DNA from: Lumbricus terrestris
Taxonomy: Eukaryota; Annelida; Clitellata; Crassiclitellata; Lumbricidae
DNA length: 64,000 bases
Assembly (NCBI GenBank): GCA_949752735.1
Contig: OX457037.1
Span: 67,211,811-67,275,810 of the forward strand
Direction: 5' to 3'
Positions 43,401 through 54,140 of the stretch are shown one piece after another. The translations under genes and the position numbers were made by a program. Within the stretch, counting starts at the first letter, position 1; the number at the start of each line of letters is the position of its first letter. The notes under the pieces were generated by a model. The model ran no database searches. It was not told the DNA's origin and saw only the letters and a program-made list of their open reading frames with translations.

Positions 43401-44215
43401 ACACACGCATAATTCAGGCATAGGTTACATAATATGTATACAAGTAGCCTACATAGGGTAATCATGTTGGGAGTGTGGGCTCCGAGATTCGAAAGAATTA
43501 TCGACAGCAGTTCATCTCGTCCACATTATACCGAATATTCGACTGTAGGTCAAAAGAGGATTATAAATAATTTTAAACAAATTAAATTCATGATTAAAAG
43601 GGCTGTGCATTAAATAATTTAAACAGTCTAATCTTTTTCGTTTTCCAACCCACTTCAATCTGGTAAGTGCGAATAAAATAGTGCCAATGCACACTGCCTT
43701 CTCTATTGCAACAGTTTTTCACATTAGCCTATACATAAAAAAGTAGCCATTGCTTGAATCTGTGCATCAGAGATGTGACAAACACTAACAGCAATTACAG
43801 CATTATATCATTATGATCAGATTCTTGTCATTTTATTTTTTCCCGCTTAAAATCTGTGTTGGTTGCAGTTTGTATTTATGAGCGCAATCACAATCTGGAG
43901 ATTTCTTCAGCGCCAACAGAAGCTATAATTAAGCTGCGGAAGCCAGAGGTCTCAGTCAAAAGAAATTTAGCTATTAGCCTATTAACGAAATCGAAATGGC
44001 AAAAATGACAAAATGACATAAACCTATTGTTGTGAATTACATAGGCTTCATGTAGGAAGTTATGCATAATTAAAATCAATTTTATCCACCTAGTTTATAG
44101 GTAGACCTATATTATTGACTGAGGTTCGCTCAACTCTTAAGCATGTCTTAACTCCTTGTAACGAATTAATTGTTTAGAATACTATAACCGACTTGTCTAA
44201 GACTCTAATTAAGAA
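43401..44215. other. Intergenic, nothing recognised
   Basis: AT-rich; no coding or repeat structure identified. Confidence 0.4.

Positions 44216-44216
<1 letters not shown>

Positions 44217-44298
<82 letters not shown>
44217..44298. repeat. (TA)n microsatellite
   Basis: About 40 TA units with one TACATA interruption. Confidence 0.95.
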
Positions 44299-44299
<1 letters not shown>

Positions 44300-44446
44300 T
44301 GTCACTGAACTCAGTGATCAGTGGGTCCTTGAGAGGGTACCAGTATACTGCGCACAATTCCGAAGAGGAATTTTCCCTCCCCACTTCTAGAAACAGATTT
44401 ACGGCCCTGTGTTGGCTTGTTATAGATTTGCGGTATAGACGAGAAT

Positions 44447-44684
44447 CAGTGGCGTAGACAAGAGGGGTTCGGGGGTTAAAACCCCCAATTGGTCTAGGAA
44501 AAAGTTTGTTACGGATAATTTTCCACTTAAATAAGAAAAAAACAAAACAATTGCTTGTAGTAACAATTTTTCTTACTTTATTCCCTTTTTATCAACTATA
44601 ATACTGTTGGGCTGGTGTCTGAAAGCACATACGGCCAGGCCATAAAAGCCCAAACCCCATCATAAAATTCCTGGCTATACGCTG
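44447..44684. mobile_element. hAT-type MITE, CAGTGGCGTAG family, inverted copy
   Basis: Starts CAGTGGCGTAGACAAG and ends CTGGCTATACGCTG. GACGAGAAT lies on both sides (44438-44446, 44685-44693). The body is the reverse complement of 40522-40783. Confidence 0.8.
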
Positions 44685-44811
44685 GACGAGAATCATGCGT
44701 TTACGAGTGTTTTTAATATATGCCATGCAGTAGGGCATTGCACGCTTTATAAGAGGAATAATCATTCGAAGACGATCTTATAATCAGATTACTTGTTTTT
44801 AAACGAATTAA

Positions 44812-44906
44812 ATGTAATGTAATGTAAAATGTAATGCAAATCTTCGGGAATTTCTCAGCGCCCTCAAAAGCCACTTCAGGGAGACCAGCTTATTCACCGG
44901 CGCTAG
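44812..44906 (-). mobile_element. Short SINE-like repeat with (TTACA)n tail
   Basis: Second copy of the 36463-36542 repeat, same orientation and same start point. Confidence 0.6.
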
Positions 44907-44959
44907 ACTCTATATCAAGTCCGCAATAGCCAGAGCTGCCGTTTTCTTTCCGGTGCCAG

Positions 44960-46032
44960 CAGGGACGTCATTTGGGGGGGGCAGGGGGGGGGGCATTTGC
45001 CCCCCCCTGAATTTGAGAAAAAAACTTTTTTTATGTGTATATCTGTGCATTTTGTCATTTATGTCAGAACTTTGCACACAATGGTTTTCTAGAGTGATAG
45101 AAACTCCCAAGAGATTGAATGGATCTCGTGTGCTAAATTTGAAAATGGCTAAAATTGCAGAGCACCCCTAGAGAGGTCAACAATGTACAAGTCAGGGCCG
45201 TAAATCCTGATGATGAAAGGGATGGAGCTTCCTCCCTATCTATACCGAGGTCCATACCGGTACTGTACATCTTAATCCGGCGAAAGGCTGACTTTGACCC
45301 TAAATGGAGGGTCAGCAAGCTAGGGGACTGTCTCGCAGTATGATATATAGCGAGCATTGTGGACACCGATACTGGAAACCTTAGCCTACTCTGGGCCCGA
45401 TTTCACTGAAAACAGATGTCGTTGACAGATATGCCGAAGCCGGAGTAGAGGTGGTCTGAGGAGGAATGTGACGACTAATTTATCAGACTGGACGCATTAA
45501 GTGTTAGGGGATAGGAAAATTAAGGCAGCTGGATATATAACGTGTTGGATTTTATATATATATATACACACATAATTATATTATATATATATATGTGTGT
45601 GCGTCAGTAGGCTACAGAGTATTCTGCGTGAGCTTTGGGAGTGGGAGTAGACACCTAAGAATAGTTATATATAGTATGTTAGTCACAGAACCAAGATCAG
45701 TTCATTTCGAGACCTGATATTGAAGTGTCTATAGAGGATTATTAGTGAATGTCAAATTAGTTAAATTGATAAATCATAGCCTACAGAGAGTGCTCTGCTT
45801 TGCCTTTTAAGTTCTTTTGTGCTTGTTTCCAAGTCACAGTAGGCCTAGTCGCTAGCAGCTGTATAAAGGTATGATGGTAAGTACAAGTCACTCTGTTTTT
45901 CTCGCATGGTCTGAATCGGGACCGCCTCTGAGTATGAATCTTGAAGGGCGCTATATAAATAGACCTATTGATTGATTGAATCATTGAACGAGATAAACAG
46001 TGCAAGTGCAAACGACTACAACTGCCTATAAC

Positions 46033-46071
<39 letters not shown>

Positions 46072-46343
46072 ATTGCATAACTGTAGGCTATAATGTAACC
46101 GGATGCGTTCTGTCAGACTGTCAACCCGATTAAAAAATTTTGTTCAGTAAAGAATATTATTATAATTACGAAGACAATCCAGACATCGTGCAACACCGGC
46201 TCGCGATAGCTTGCAGTTTATATATATATAATATATATATGTGTGTGTGTGTGTATATAATATTATATAGGCCTAGGCTAAATACGAAGCATAAGTTAGC
46301 TAAGTTTTGCCCCCCCCTGAAAAAAACTGAAATGACGTCCCTG
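44960..46343. mobile_element. 1.38-kb hAT-type element, CAGGGACGTCATTT ends
   Basis: CAGGGACGTCATTTGGGGGGG at the left and CCCCCCTGAAAAAAACTGAAATGACGTCCCTG at the right form inverted ends. GGTGCCAG flanks both (44952-44959, 46344-46351). Inside are TA/GT microsatellites (46041-46068, 46222-46262) and a SINE-like tail near 45915-45980, but no transposase frame. Confidence 0.85.
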
Positions 46344-46351
46344 GGTGCCAG

Positions 46352-46749
46352 GTCAAAATCCGGGGAGGTCAAGCCGAGGAGACAGCGTGGTGCTACGGTG
46401 GTTGTCGGTGATGGTGGTAGTTGAGTGATGAAACCTGATTGGAATCTGGGTATACGATATATCTTGAAGAGTTCGGTTTTCAGACGTGAATGGAATGCAG
46501 CAGAGGAGAGAAACGCGTCAAACGCCTCAGAAAGGGATAGCAGTAGCCTAATTTGTAGGGAAAAGATTCAAATTCACGGTAGCATTCTGTGAAAATGGCG
46601 AAAGTCGAAAAAATCAGAGAGCTGAAATTTGGCAAAAAATCGTGGTATAGGCTAATTCGTGGCATCTGGGTAAATTCAAGGTATTCAAGCCAAATGCCAA
46701 AGACACGAAATTCACTGTTTTCATGACATCGAGAATGTCTGCTGTCCGG
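46352..46749. other. Intergenic, nothing recognised
   Basis: No family resemblance in either strand; frames here look fortuitous. Confidence 0.4.
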
Positions 46750-46757
46750 GCCTGTCC

Positions 46758-46924
46758 CAGTGGCGTAACAATAGGGTAGACTGGGTAGACAAAGTCTAGG
46801 GGCCCCCGAGTGTAGAGGCCCCAGAGGGGCCCCCGAGTTCCTATAGTTACGCCACTGTAAGTGATAATACATTTCAATATTCACATTTTGTCTAGGGGCC
46901 CCCGAGTTCCTAGTTACGCCACTG
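46758..46924. mobile_element. MITE, CAGTGGCGTAAC ends
   Basis: Ends CAGTGGCGTAAC and GTTACGCCACTG. The flanks GCCTGTCC and GCCTGTAC agree at 7 of 8 bases. An extra GTTACGCCACTG at 46846-46857 and a repeated AGGGGCCCCCGAGTTCCTA segment show that its right part is duplicated internally. Confidence 0.75.
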
Positions 46925-46932
46925 GCCTGTAC

Positions 46933-47503
46933 CTAACCTTGTAGCAAGTTATACAAAATAATCTTGCGATTATTTTCAACATTGAACGTGCAGCTATACG
47001 TGGAGTTCTGCTCATATAGATACCGTAATAGATGAACACAATGGCCTTTATTGAGACTTTTGGTAGACTCAAGCAGGTCGATGAGAGAAACTCCTGCACC
47101 GTAGACAGAGAGCCGAGGAAAATTGGAATCAAATTGAAATAATGAGAGTGTTGGCACGATTACGATAGCCTACCGTATAGACCTAATGGATATTTTATGT
47201 ATATATAATTTATATATATATATAATTTTATTAAGTTGTTCATATGAAGTTTAAACTGATTATAGTTAGATGCCTGAAGGTCGTCTGCATAAGATTGACT
47301 CAAGAGAAAACCAGCTGCGAGGAGATTGCCAAGGTCTGCACTCTGCAGTGTAGATAATGCAAAGCAATGCACCCATGCAGAACAGAACCTTGTGGCAAAC
47401 CATAATTATGGGGGCAGGACTCAGGAGCTCAAATATTATATTATTATATTATACTTTAAAAGGCGTAAGTCATTTTTTATATAATCACCCAGCATGGGCG
47501 GCG
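46933..47503. other. Intergenic, nothing recognised
   Basis: AT-rich; TATATAA runs near 47200-47230 and 47430-47455. Confidence 0.4.
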
Positions 47504-47511
47504 ATAGCCCC

Positions 47512-47704
47512 CATAGGCGCAATCACGTCCTAAAAGTTGAAGGGGACCAAATGAATCGCGTCCTAAAAGTTGGGGGGACCATATTGATAAAGTCAATGGG
47601 ACCACTCAAAAGTTGGGGGGGACCATATTGATAAAGTCAATGGGACCACTCAAAAGTTGGGGGGGGACGCGTCCCGTGGGTCCCATAGGGTGGTTGCGCC
47701 TATG
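47512..47704. mobile_element. MITE, CATAGGCGCAA ends, 8-bp TSD
   Basis: CATAGGCGCAATCAC and GGTTGCGCCTATG are flanked by ATAGCCCC (47504-47511, 47705-47712). The interior has two to three tandem copies of a 46-bp unit around GACCATATTGATAAAGTCAA. Confidence 0.85.
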
Positions 47705-47827
47705 ATAGCCCCCTAAAAGTAGCCGAGGCCTAGGGTATATTTGACCATCTTCCCCTTCTCGGCGGGTGTGGGTGCAAGAACAGAAACTCTACCTTGTAAG
47801 GAGACCTCATGCAATGAGTCGGCCTAT

Positions 47828-47906
47828 AATGTAATGTAAATCTCCGAGAATATCTCAGCGCCCACAAAAGCCACGTCAGAGAGACCAGCTTATTCACCGA
47901 CGCTTT
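47828..47906 (-). mobile_element. Short SINE-like repeat with (TTACA)n tail
   Basis: Third copy of the 36463-36542 repeat. Confidence 0.6.
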
Positions 47907-48339
47907 ATCAAATCAAGTTTCCTTAAGAGCGCGACGCTAATTAGGCCTACTTCGTACCTTTTTCCGGCAGAAGTAAAATCTTGACCCCTCGATCACTACA
48001 GAAATTTCCCCAACGCCTATGGCTGTGGTCGAGAGTACAAGCGGATATACAGAGTGTAGGCCTTCTCACATCACAAGTGTTTGTGTTTAGTATATGGGGA
48101 AAATGACCTGCAGACAGGCCTAGGAAACTGTATTATCACTCGTCAGTCAACGGAGACAAATAAACTGTGGACTACAATCTACATTCAACAATCTCCTCGG
48201 TAGTTAATTAGCCAGCCATGAGTTGCAGTCTCTGGCACTCTCTGCCATCGTTTAGACTACTGCAGACGCGTTCCTGGAGCGACATAACATACAAAGAAAA
48301 CATTTCCGCAATACGTGAAGCCACTCCGCCAGAATTCTG

Positions 48340-50005
48340 TCACTGATCACCGTCTCCCCGTCCTAAATGAGGTGACTCACTGGACTAGAATTGCGTATAA
48401 GCTGATTTTAGCATCTGTGACGAAGTCGTTCGAGCAGGATTCTGTCCCTACATTTCTCATTCAAGAACTTATACACTGCAGACGACTTTCTGCCGTTCTT
48501 CACTGCGCTTTGCAGCCGGTCGATCCAGGAAACTAATCTTCCGTCCTCTAAAAAGTCAATTCTGTTTCTGTTCTGAAGCGGGATTCTGGACCCAAGTGAT
48601 CCAGCCATCTATACAGGCCAATTGCGAATGTTACATTCTTGTCTAAAATTTTAGAACGCATTGCTGCACACCAATTAATTGTATATTTAGACATGCATGG
48701 GTTACTTCCCTCTCAGCAATCGAGTTTACGCAGAAATAATCTCTTGAGTCGTCTATATTGTCTGATTTCTATGGCGCCATATAGCCTACCGTGGTCATCT
48801 CACTGTTCTACCTCTGTTTGACGTCATTGCCGCTTTTGATGCAATATTATTGATCACTCTATCTTGCTCCAGCGTACGTCGATTTATTTCCTTGGCTTGA
48901 CAGGTGCTCCTTTTGAATGTTTTTCCCTTACTGACTGAGCGCACATAAATAATTATAGCTGTGTGGTTTTAGGTGCCTCTAGGAGTCAGGTCTCGTTGGA
49001 TCCCAGCCCATTTTCATGTACCAAAGGACTAAGCATTGGACCCTTTACTGTATGTTCCCTATACATCCGGTATTGATTCGTTGATGTCTACATGTGGCCT
49101 CACTGCTTTGCCGTTGATGCAGTGTCCTCTGTGTCTATAGCCTAATGTCCTATAATTATGTCATTGATGCTCTATAATAATGGATGACCTTAAACGGCCT
49201 GCTGCTAAATCCCTATAAAACTCTGTTCGTCTGGTTCGGTACTCGCAGGAAATTGGCGTCCATTGACCTGAAATTTGTAGCAGCGGCTTTTCCTGATAAA
49301 ACAAATTATCTGGTTTTCTCTCACAGTGCTAGATTCGGAGTAATTTTGGATCAAGAGCTCAATTCTCACAGTATATCAATCTTGTCACTCGAAGTCGCTA
49401 CTACCAGCTTTGTCAACTCCGAGTTGTCTGAAGATCCCTATCATAAGGCTACTGTGGCTCTTGTCTTGTGCATGCCTTTGCCACTAGGTAAATTGATCAC
49501 TGCAATTCGATCGGTAGACTACTGTCACTTGAACGGTATTTGGCGCCTTGACCGAGTTCTTCGTTCAGCCGCTCGCCTCATTGGCCACATTCTTAATATG
49601 CCCCTAGGCTGTCTCTGCCTACATGTATATGCGTGACATTCTTCATTGGCTTCCTGCTTCTCAGCGCATATCCTACTGAGTTGATACACTTGTTTGGCGG
49701 TGCCTTCTTGATTGCGCTGCATCGTACACTTGTCTGATCTTTGTCGACCTTTCTCTGACCTCGCAGCCCGTCAAGATCTTCGCTCTTCGGCAACGGGGGA
49801 GCTTTTGGATCTGCGAGTTCTTACTTCTGTCTGACAGCGCCGAGTCTTTTAGATTGTGGGTCCCGCCATATGGAATGACCTCATATTAGCCTTGCGATTG
49901 ATGCCTAGACTAAACTCCCTGCTTTTTAAAAGTCGCTCAAATCCTACTTTTTAGCAGTGGCTGGACTGGGAGCGCCTCTGAGCAGCTCTATGTAAGAGAC
50001 GCTAT
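48340..50005 (+). pseudogene. Degenerate CR1/L2-like LINE (two adjacent fragments)
   Basis: 48340-48535 carries a C-terminal-type segment (WTRIAYKLILASV). From about 48590 a longer fragment reads LYRPIANVTFLSKILERIAAHQL, MHGLLPSQQS, TGAPFE, a GLSIGPF remnant of PQGSVLGP, and LNGLLLNPYKTLFVWFGT. Then come ILHWLPASQRISY and a WNDLILALR remnant. It ends with GCGCCTCTGAGCAGC...GCTATACAAAATCTTGGTATGAATGAATGAAT, the LINE tail. Many stops and shifts make it dead. It is homologous to 8092-8490. Confidence 0.8.
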
Positions 50006-50580
50006 ACAAAATCTTGGTATGAATGAATGAATTAATGTAGCGTACGTGTAGGCCTACTGACCTCTAATTTTTGCCACTATGCCTATTGCCCTGGCCACAA
50101 TCAAAGTCAATGGTCATTTTTCCGTTTACGCTATCTTACAGTTGCGCGCACTTTTTCTGTGGTGAATTTTAGGAGATGTCAAGCAGAAAACGCTTTATTG
50201 AGGACTACGGTTTGTTTTATGTCAACGAACACAACTTGCGCTAAATGAACAGCAATAGGCTATTTATAAGTTGAACAGCATGTAGGCTACGGGCAGTGCT
50301 TGGCTACGGGGACATCCTGTGAGCTGTGTTAAAGGTTATGAAAGCGAAAGAAGCGGTCTGAATAACAGAGATAAGTCAAGGCAATGTTCGCCCAAATAAT
50401 ACGTTCACGATTATAGTAATGTGGATAATTTAACACAGGGAACTGATTTAGCAGAGCAAGTTAACTTATGAACATTGGTTTACTTTTAAGATAGTGCATC
50501 GAATACACCTATAGGCTACATCGAAGGCACACGTAAAGCTTTTTAAGGGCACAGCCCTACGTCAGACGGGCTTCTATTTA
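50006..50580 (+). other. Upstream region of TRIM locus 4, cut by the LTR element
   Basis: No gene. The last bases, CTTCTATTTATAGT, would be directly joined to the TRIM exon leader at 59498 before the retroelement inserted. TATTTATA at 50574-50581 is a TATA-like word in a promoter-like position. Confidence 0.4.
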
Positions 50581-50584
50581 TAGT

Positions 50585-52523
50585 TGTGGCGTCCGACCCT
50601 CAGCAGACAACGCCTGCGCCGCTTCCCTCTTGCCGTCGGCCGCAAACGCCTCTGACTGACCGGGTCGGTCTTCCTCGGTGGCCCCAGCACCATCAAGAGT
50701 CTCTGACAGCCCAAGACCCGAGAGACCCGCGCTCTTACCAGGATTGCCTGGATCTCCTGAGTCGCTGTCTGCGCCGTGCGCGCTGTTGTCGCTTTCACTG
50801 ACGGTCGAAGAAGCCCCTGACACCGACGCCTGCGACCGGGTGTGCAGCGCCGTATCGTCTGACCCGCTCTCTGCCGAGCCCGCGGTCGCCGAGTAGGCGA
50901 CGTCCTGAGATGGAGGATGGCCGACTCCCAACACAGGGTCCGTTGTCCCACCGGCAGAGCGGCCTCGCCGTGCACCACCCGTCGCGCCTTCGGTCCTTGT
51001 CTTCTTGCCCTGTTCGTCTTTACTCTTGCGTACCATGCTGCACCGGGCAGCCACCGAGCCCTCGCCACCAACGGGGACTACTGAGCGCATGCCCTGTCCC
51101 GTGGCCCACAGTGACTGAAACCATGACCATTCCAGCGGCCCGAGGCCGAGGATGCGCCACGACCGTGCTCCCATTTTGGTAACAGTGAATTCCACGGAGA
51201 GACGGCTCACGCTGCTCACACGCTACCGGGCAGAGTCGAGCTGAAACCCGGCAGCAATCGAGACCGGCAGCGGCCGAACTCCCAACTTTGACACTTAGCC
51301 TGTCCACGGAACACGCACCGCCGCCGTGTACCAAGTACGCGGTGCGCTTCCCGAGTGCTCGCCTCACTCGTCCACCAGCCCACGGCAACAGCCGCCTTTA
51401 CCGAGACCTGCCTTCTCGGACGCTCGGAAGAGCGTCGTGGTGGTTGCTGGTCTGTTGTGCGAAAACGGAGGTAAAAATAAAAGACCTGGCGGTCTTGGGG
51501 GAACAGGTATCGGGTAGCCCCGTCTCCGAAGAGACTTATTTATTGTCGCTATATTCTACTGGCGCCGTTCGCCCTAACTCAGCAGTTACGGACCTCAGGT
51601 AAAAACCCTCAATAACACTTGGTCTTTACTCTCAAAATTTACTCTGCTTCCCACGCTCCTAGTTTGCCAAAGCTACAAACTATCCTCTACCCGAGGGGAG
51701 CAACAACTCTCTACTGTACCACTTTAACTCTGATCAAAACCCCAAAACTTGGTGCCCCTGTTTTACTAAATAGAACGTATATCGCCGAGGCGTCGGCTTC
51801 ATGCGCACCCGTGGAGTCACCACTCTCCACCACAGAAAAACCCGTCACCTTCACGTTACGCTCAAAGGACTCTCAACGATCGCTAAGACAGCAAGATCGT
51901 GAATGCAACACGTAGATTCCCTGGCAGGAAGGAGCCCAACCCAAGTCCTGCAGAATCACCAACACGTGTAACCAACCAGTAACCGGATACTTCACCAGGG
52001 GATTTCACCCTATACAATGTAACACTTCCGCAGACCAACGGAGCTGCGGCGTCTCCGGCCTTGTAACCGTACCCCTGAAACAGAAGATTGAACCCCGAGA
52101 GATCGATGACAGAGTTACGAACAATGACAGATCATCTACCTGAGCTCTCACAACCGCGTATATCAGGATCGCCCAATCATGTTCAAATGGCTACAGCCAA
52201 TCCTGTTGAGACAGTAGAACACAACCGATTTAACTATGCACGAATTCACGAACACAGTACGTATGGAGTAGTCGGCAACTACTCCACGTTATAAGCAACG
52301 CACCGTGTGGCAGGCTTTATTCCACCGGCAACACGCTATGCTTTGGCTTAAACGTGGACATCGGTCTTCCGTATACAATGACCGAAACCTAAATTTTAAC
52401 GAAACCGGTTTCAGTTTCTTTTCTACTAAGCCAAAAGGCTACCTAACGAGAGTCAGGGTTACTCCCGCTATTTACCCACAAGTTATATTTTACGTGTACT
52501 TGTCTTGTGGCCTGTCCGCCACA
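50585..52523 (-). repeat. 3' LTR of the gag-protease element
   Basis: 1939 bp. Like the 5' LTR it contains the beginning of the gag frame (minus strand, ATG near 51217-51219), which here closes just past the LTR edge. Confidence 0.93.
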
Positions 52524-52541
52524 CTCTCTTCACCTTTCTTT
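52524..52541 (-). promoter_or_regulatory. Polypurine tract
   Basis: On the minus strand AAAGAAAGGTGAAGAGAG directly precedes the 3' LTR. Confidence 0.8.
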
Positions 52542-54140
52542 GATGCGGAGCATCGTTAGGAAACATGGACAGTATTTATCAGGACCCTCCCATTTTTATG
52601 GGCCCGTCCTCTAACCTACCTACTTAGGTTCTTGGGAGACAGCACTACCCCCTCTGTCTCCCGATCAACAAAAATGAATCGCACGTTCAGAGCACACACA
52701 CACACCAGATATGCTCTTTATTATTTCATTCGCACCAGTCATACTCAACCACCATCATCACAGTGTCAAAGATTCTCTGTCTGAATCTTGTTGTCACGAA
52801 CACGACGTCCAGCAGCGTCGTTTGTTGGCCAGCTTCCAACCAACTCTGAAAATAACAACTAACACAAATACATAGGCACATCGGAGTAGACTTTGCAGTC
52901 AAGGATCGACCCTACGACAGCAAATCGAACCTCCGCAACTAGCTGGTGCTAGTAACGACAGAATAGAACAGACATATTATCGTAATAACTGAAAATCGGA
53001 AGTTTGCACTCCGGCAAAAATCCAAGAATCCGCCGCAGATTCACGAACAGTCTTTCCTTTATCCAGCATATACTTCACGTACCGTTCATCGATGTAAACA
53101 TCGGCTGCAAGATCAGGGATACATAAACGTAACAGGAACATCTCCAACCCAAGCTCGATTAGAGTGCGAGGAACCGTTAACCACCACGGTTATAGAGTGA
53201 CTTACTTCACAATACTAACAAGGAACTTCGGCTTACATAAGAACCCCGCCCATCCGCTAGAACATAGCGATAGCTCGATCAGGTGCGATTTCATTCCTCC
53301 AGGAACCCCGTCTCCTCTCTACAACATCACACCAGATGCACAGGACTTCGACTTAAAGGAACCCCGCCCATCGCTAACTCGTAGCGATAGCTAGAACAGG
53401 TGCGACTAGCGTCCTCCAGGAGACCTCGACTTGGTTACCCCGCCCGAACGTTAACATGTAGCGTCAGCCTGCCAGGTGCGAGTCTGTTCCACCAACAATT
53501 AAATCTCGGCTTAATCACCCCGCCCACCGCTAACTGGTAGCGATAGCTGGTCCAGGTGCGAGTATCTCAATCCCGCATCACTCTACTGCTATCTCGCCAT
53601 TCCTGCGAGACCCGCAACCTCGTATTGTCTCTGTCTCTTACCCGAGCTCCACTCAACTCGAAAGCCGAGGGACCTTAAGGAGAGAAAAGTTACCAACTCT
53701 GTCCACTGTCCTGGGAATATCCGTTGTTCCCACCATCACCGTCTGATAGTGATTCTACTCAACAAGAGTTATTCGCGAATTGCGTGGACAGTCCCACCAC
53801 AATTAAGCGGTCAGCAAATCAAACGAAATTCAAAGGAACTTGACCAGTATCAAGGAACAATCGCCATCACGCGAGTACAAGAAAACGCAGGGCGCGTTCT
53901 CAATACGATCAGGTACCACTTTAACCCGTAACTGAAAAAGGCTACATCAAAAGGACATCAAGCACAAAGTCCACTGGCAATATATAAAACCCACCACATT
54001 GAAGCGGTGTCGAGACCCAGTTCAAGTCTCGCAACCCACAAGTACCACTGTGGCGTTCAACAAAAGGAAACCAGCAAATGTAAACAGAAATCTTTCTCGA
54101 CCCCATCCAGAAACACATCGCCATTACGCGATGACTTTGG
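52542..54140 (-). other. Non-coding 3' interior of the gag-protease element, where pol would be expected
   Basis: 1.6 kb between the gag-protease stop and the PPT with no RT or integrase remnants. At 53235-53565 four imperfect tandem units of about 105-130 bp share CCCCGCCCATCGCTAAC, GTAGCGATAGCT and CAGGTGCGA. The rest is unique. Confidence 0.7.

Noticed and set aside
49184..49636. A 150-codon gene
   Set aside because: It is a frame within the degenerate LINE at 48.3-50.0 kb (LLLNPYKT, VWFGT motifs).
50578..51219. An independent 213-codon gene in the left LTR
   Set aside because: It is the 3' LTR copy of the gag N-terminus and ends at the LTR border.
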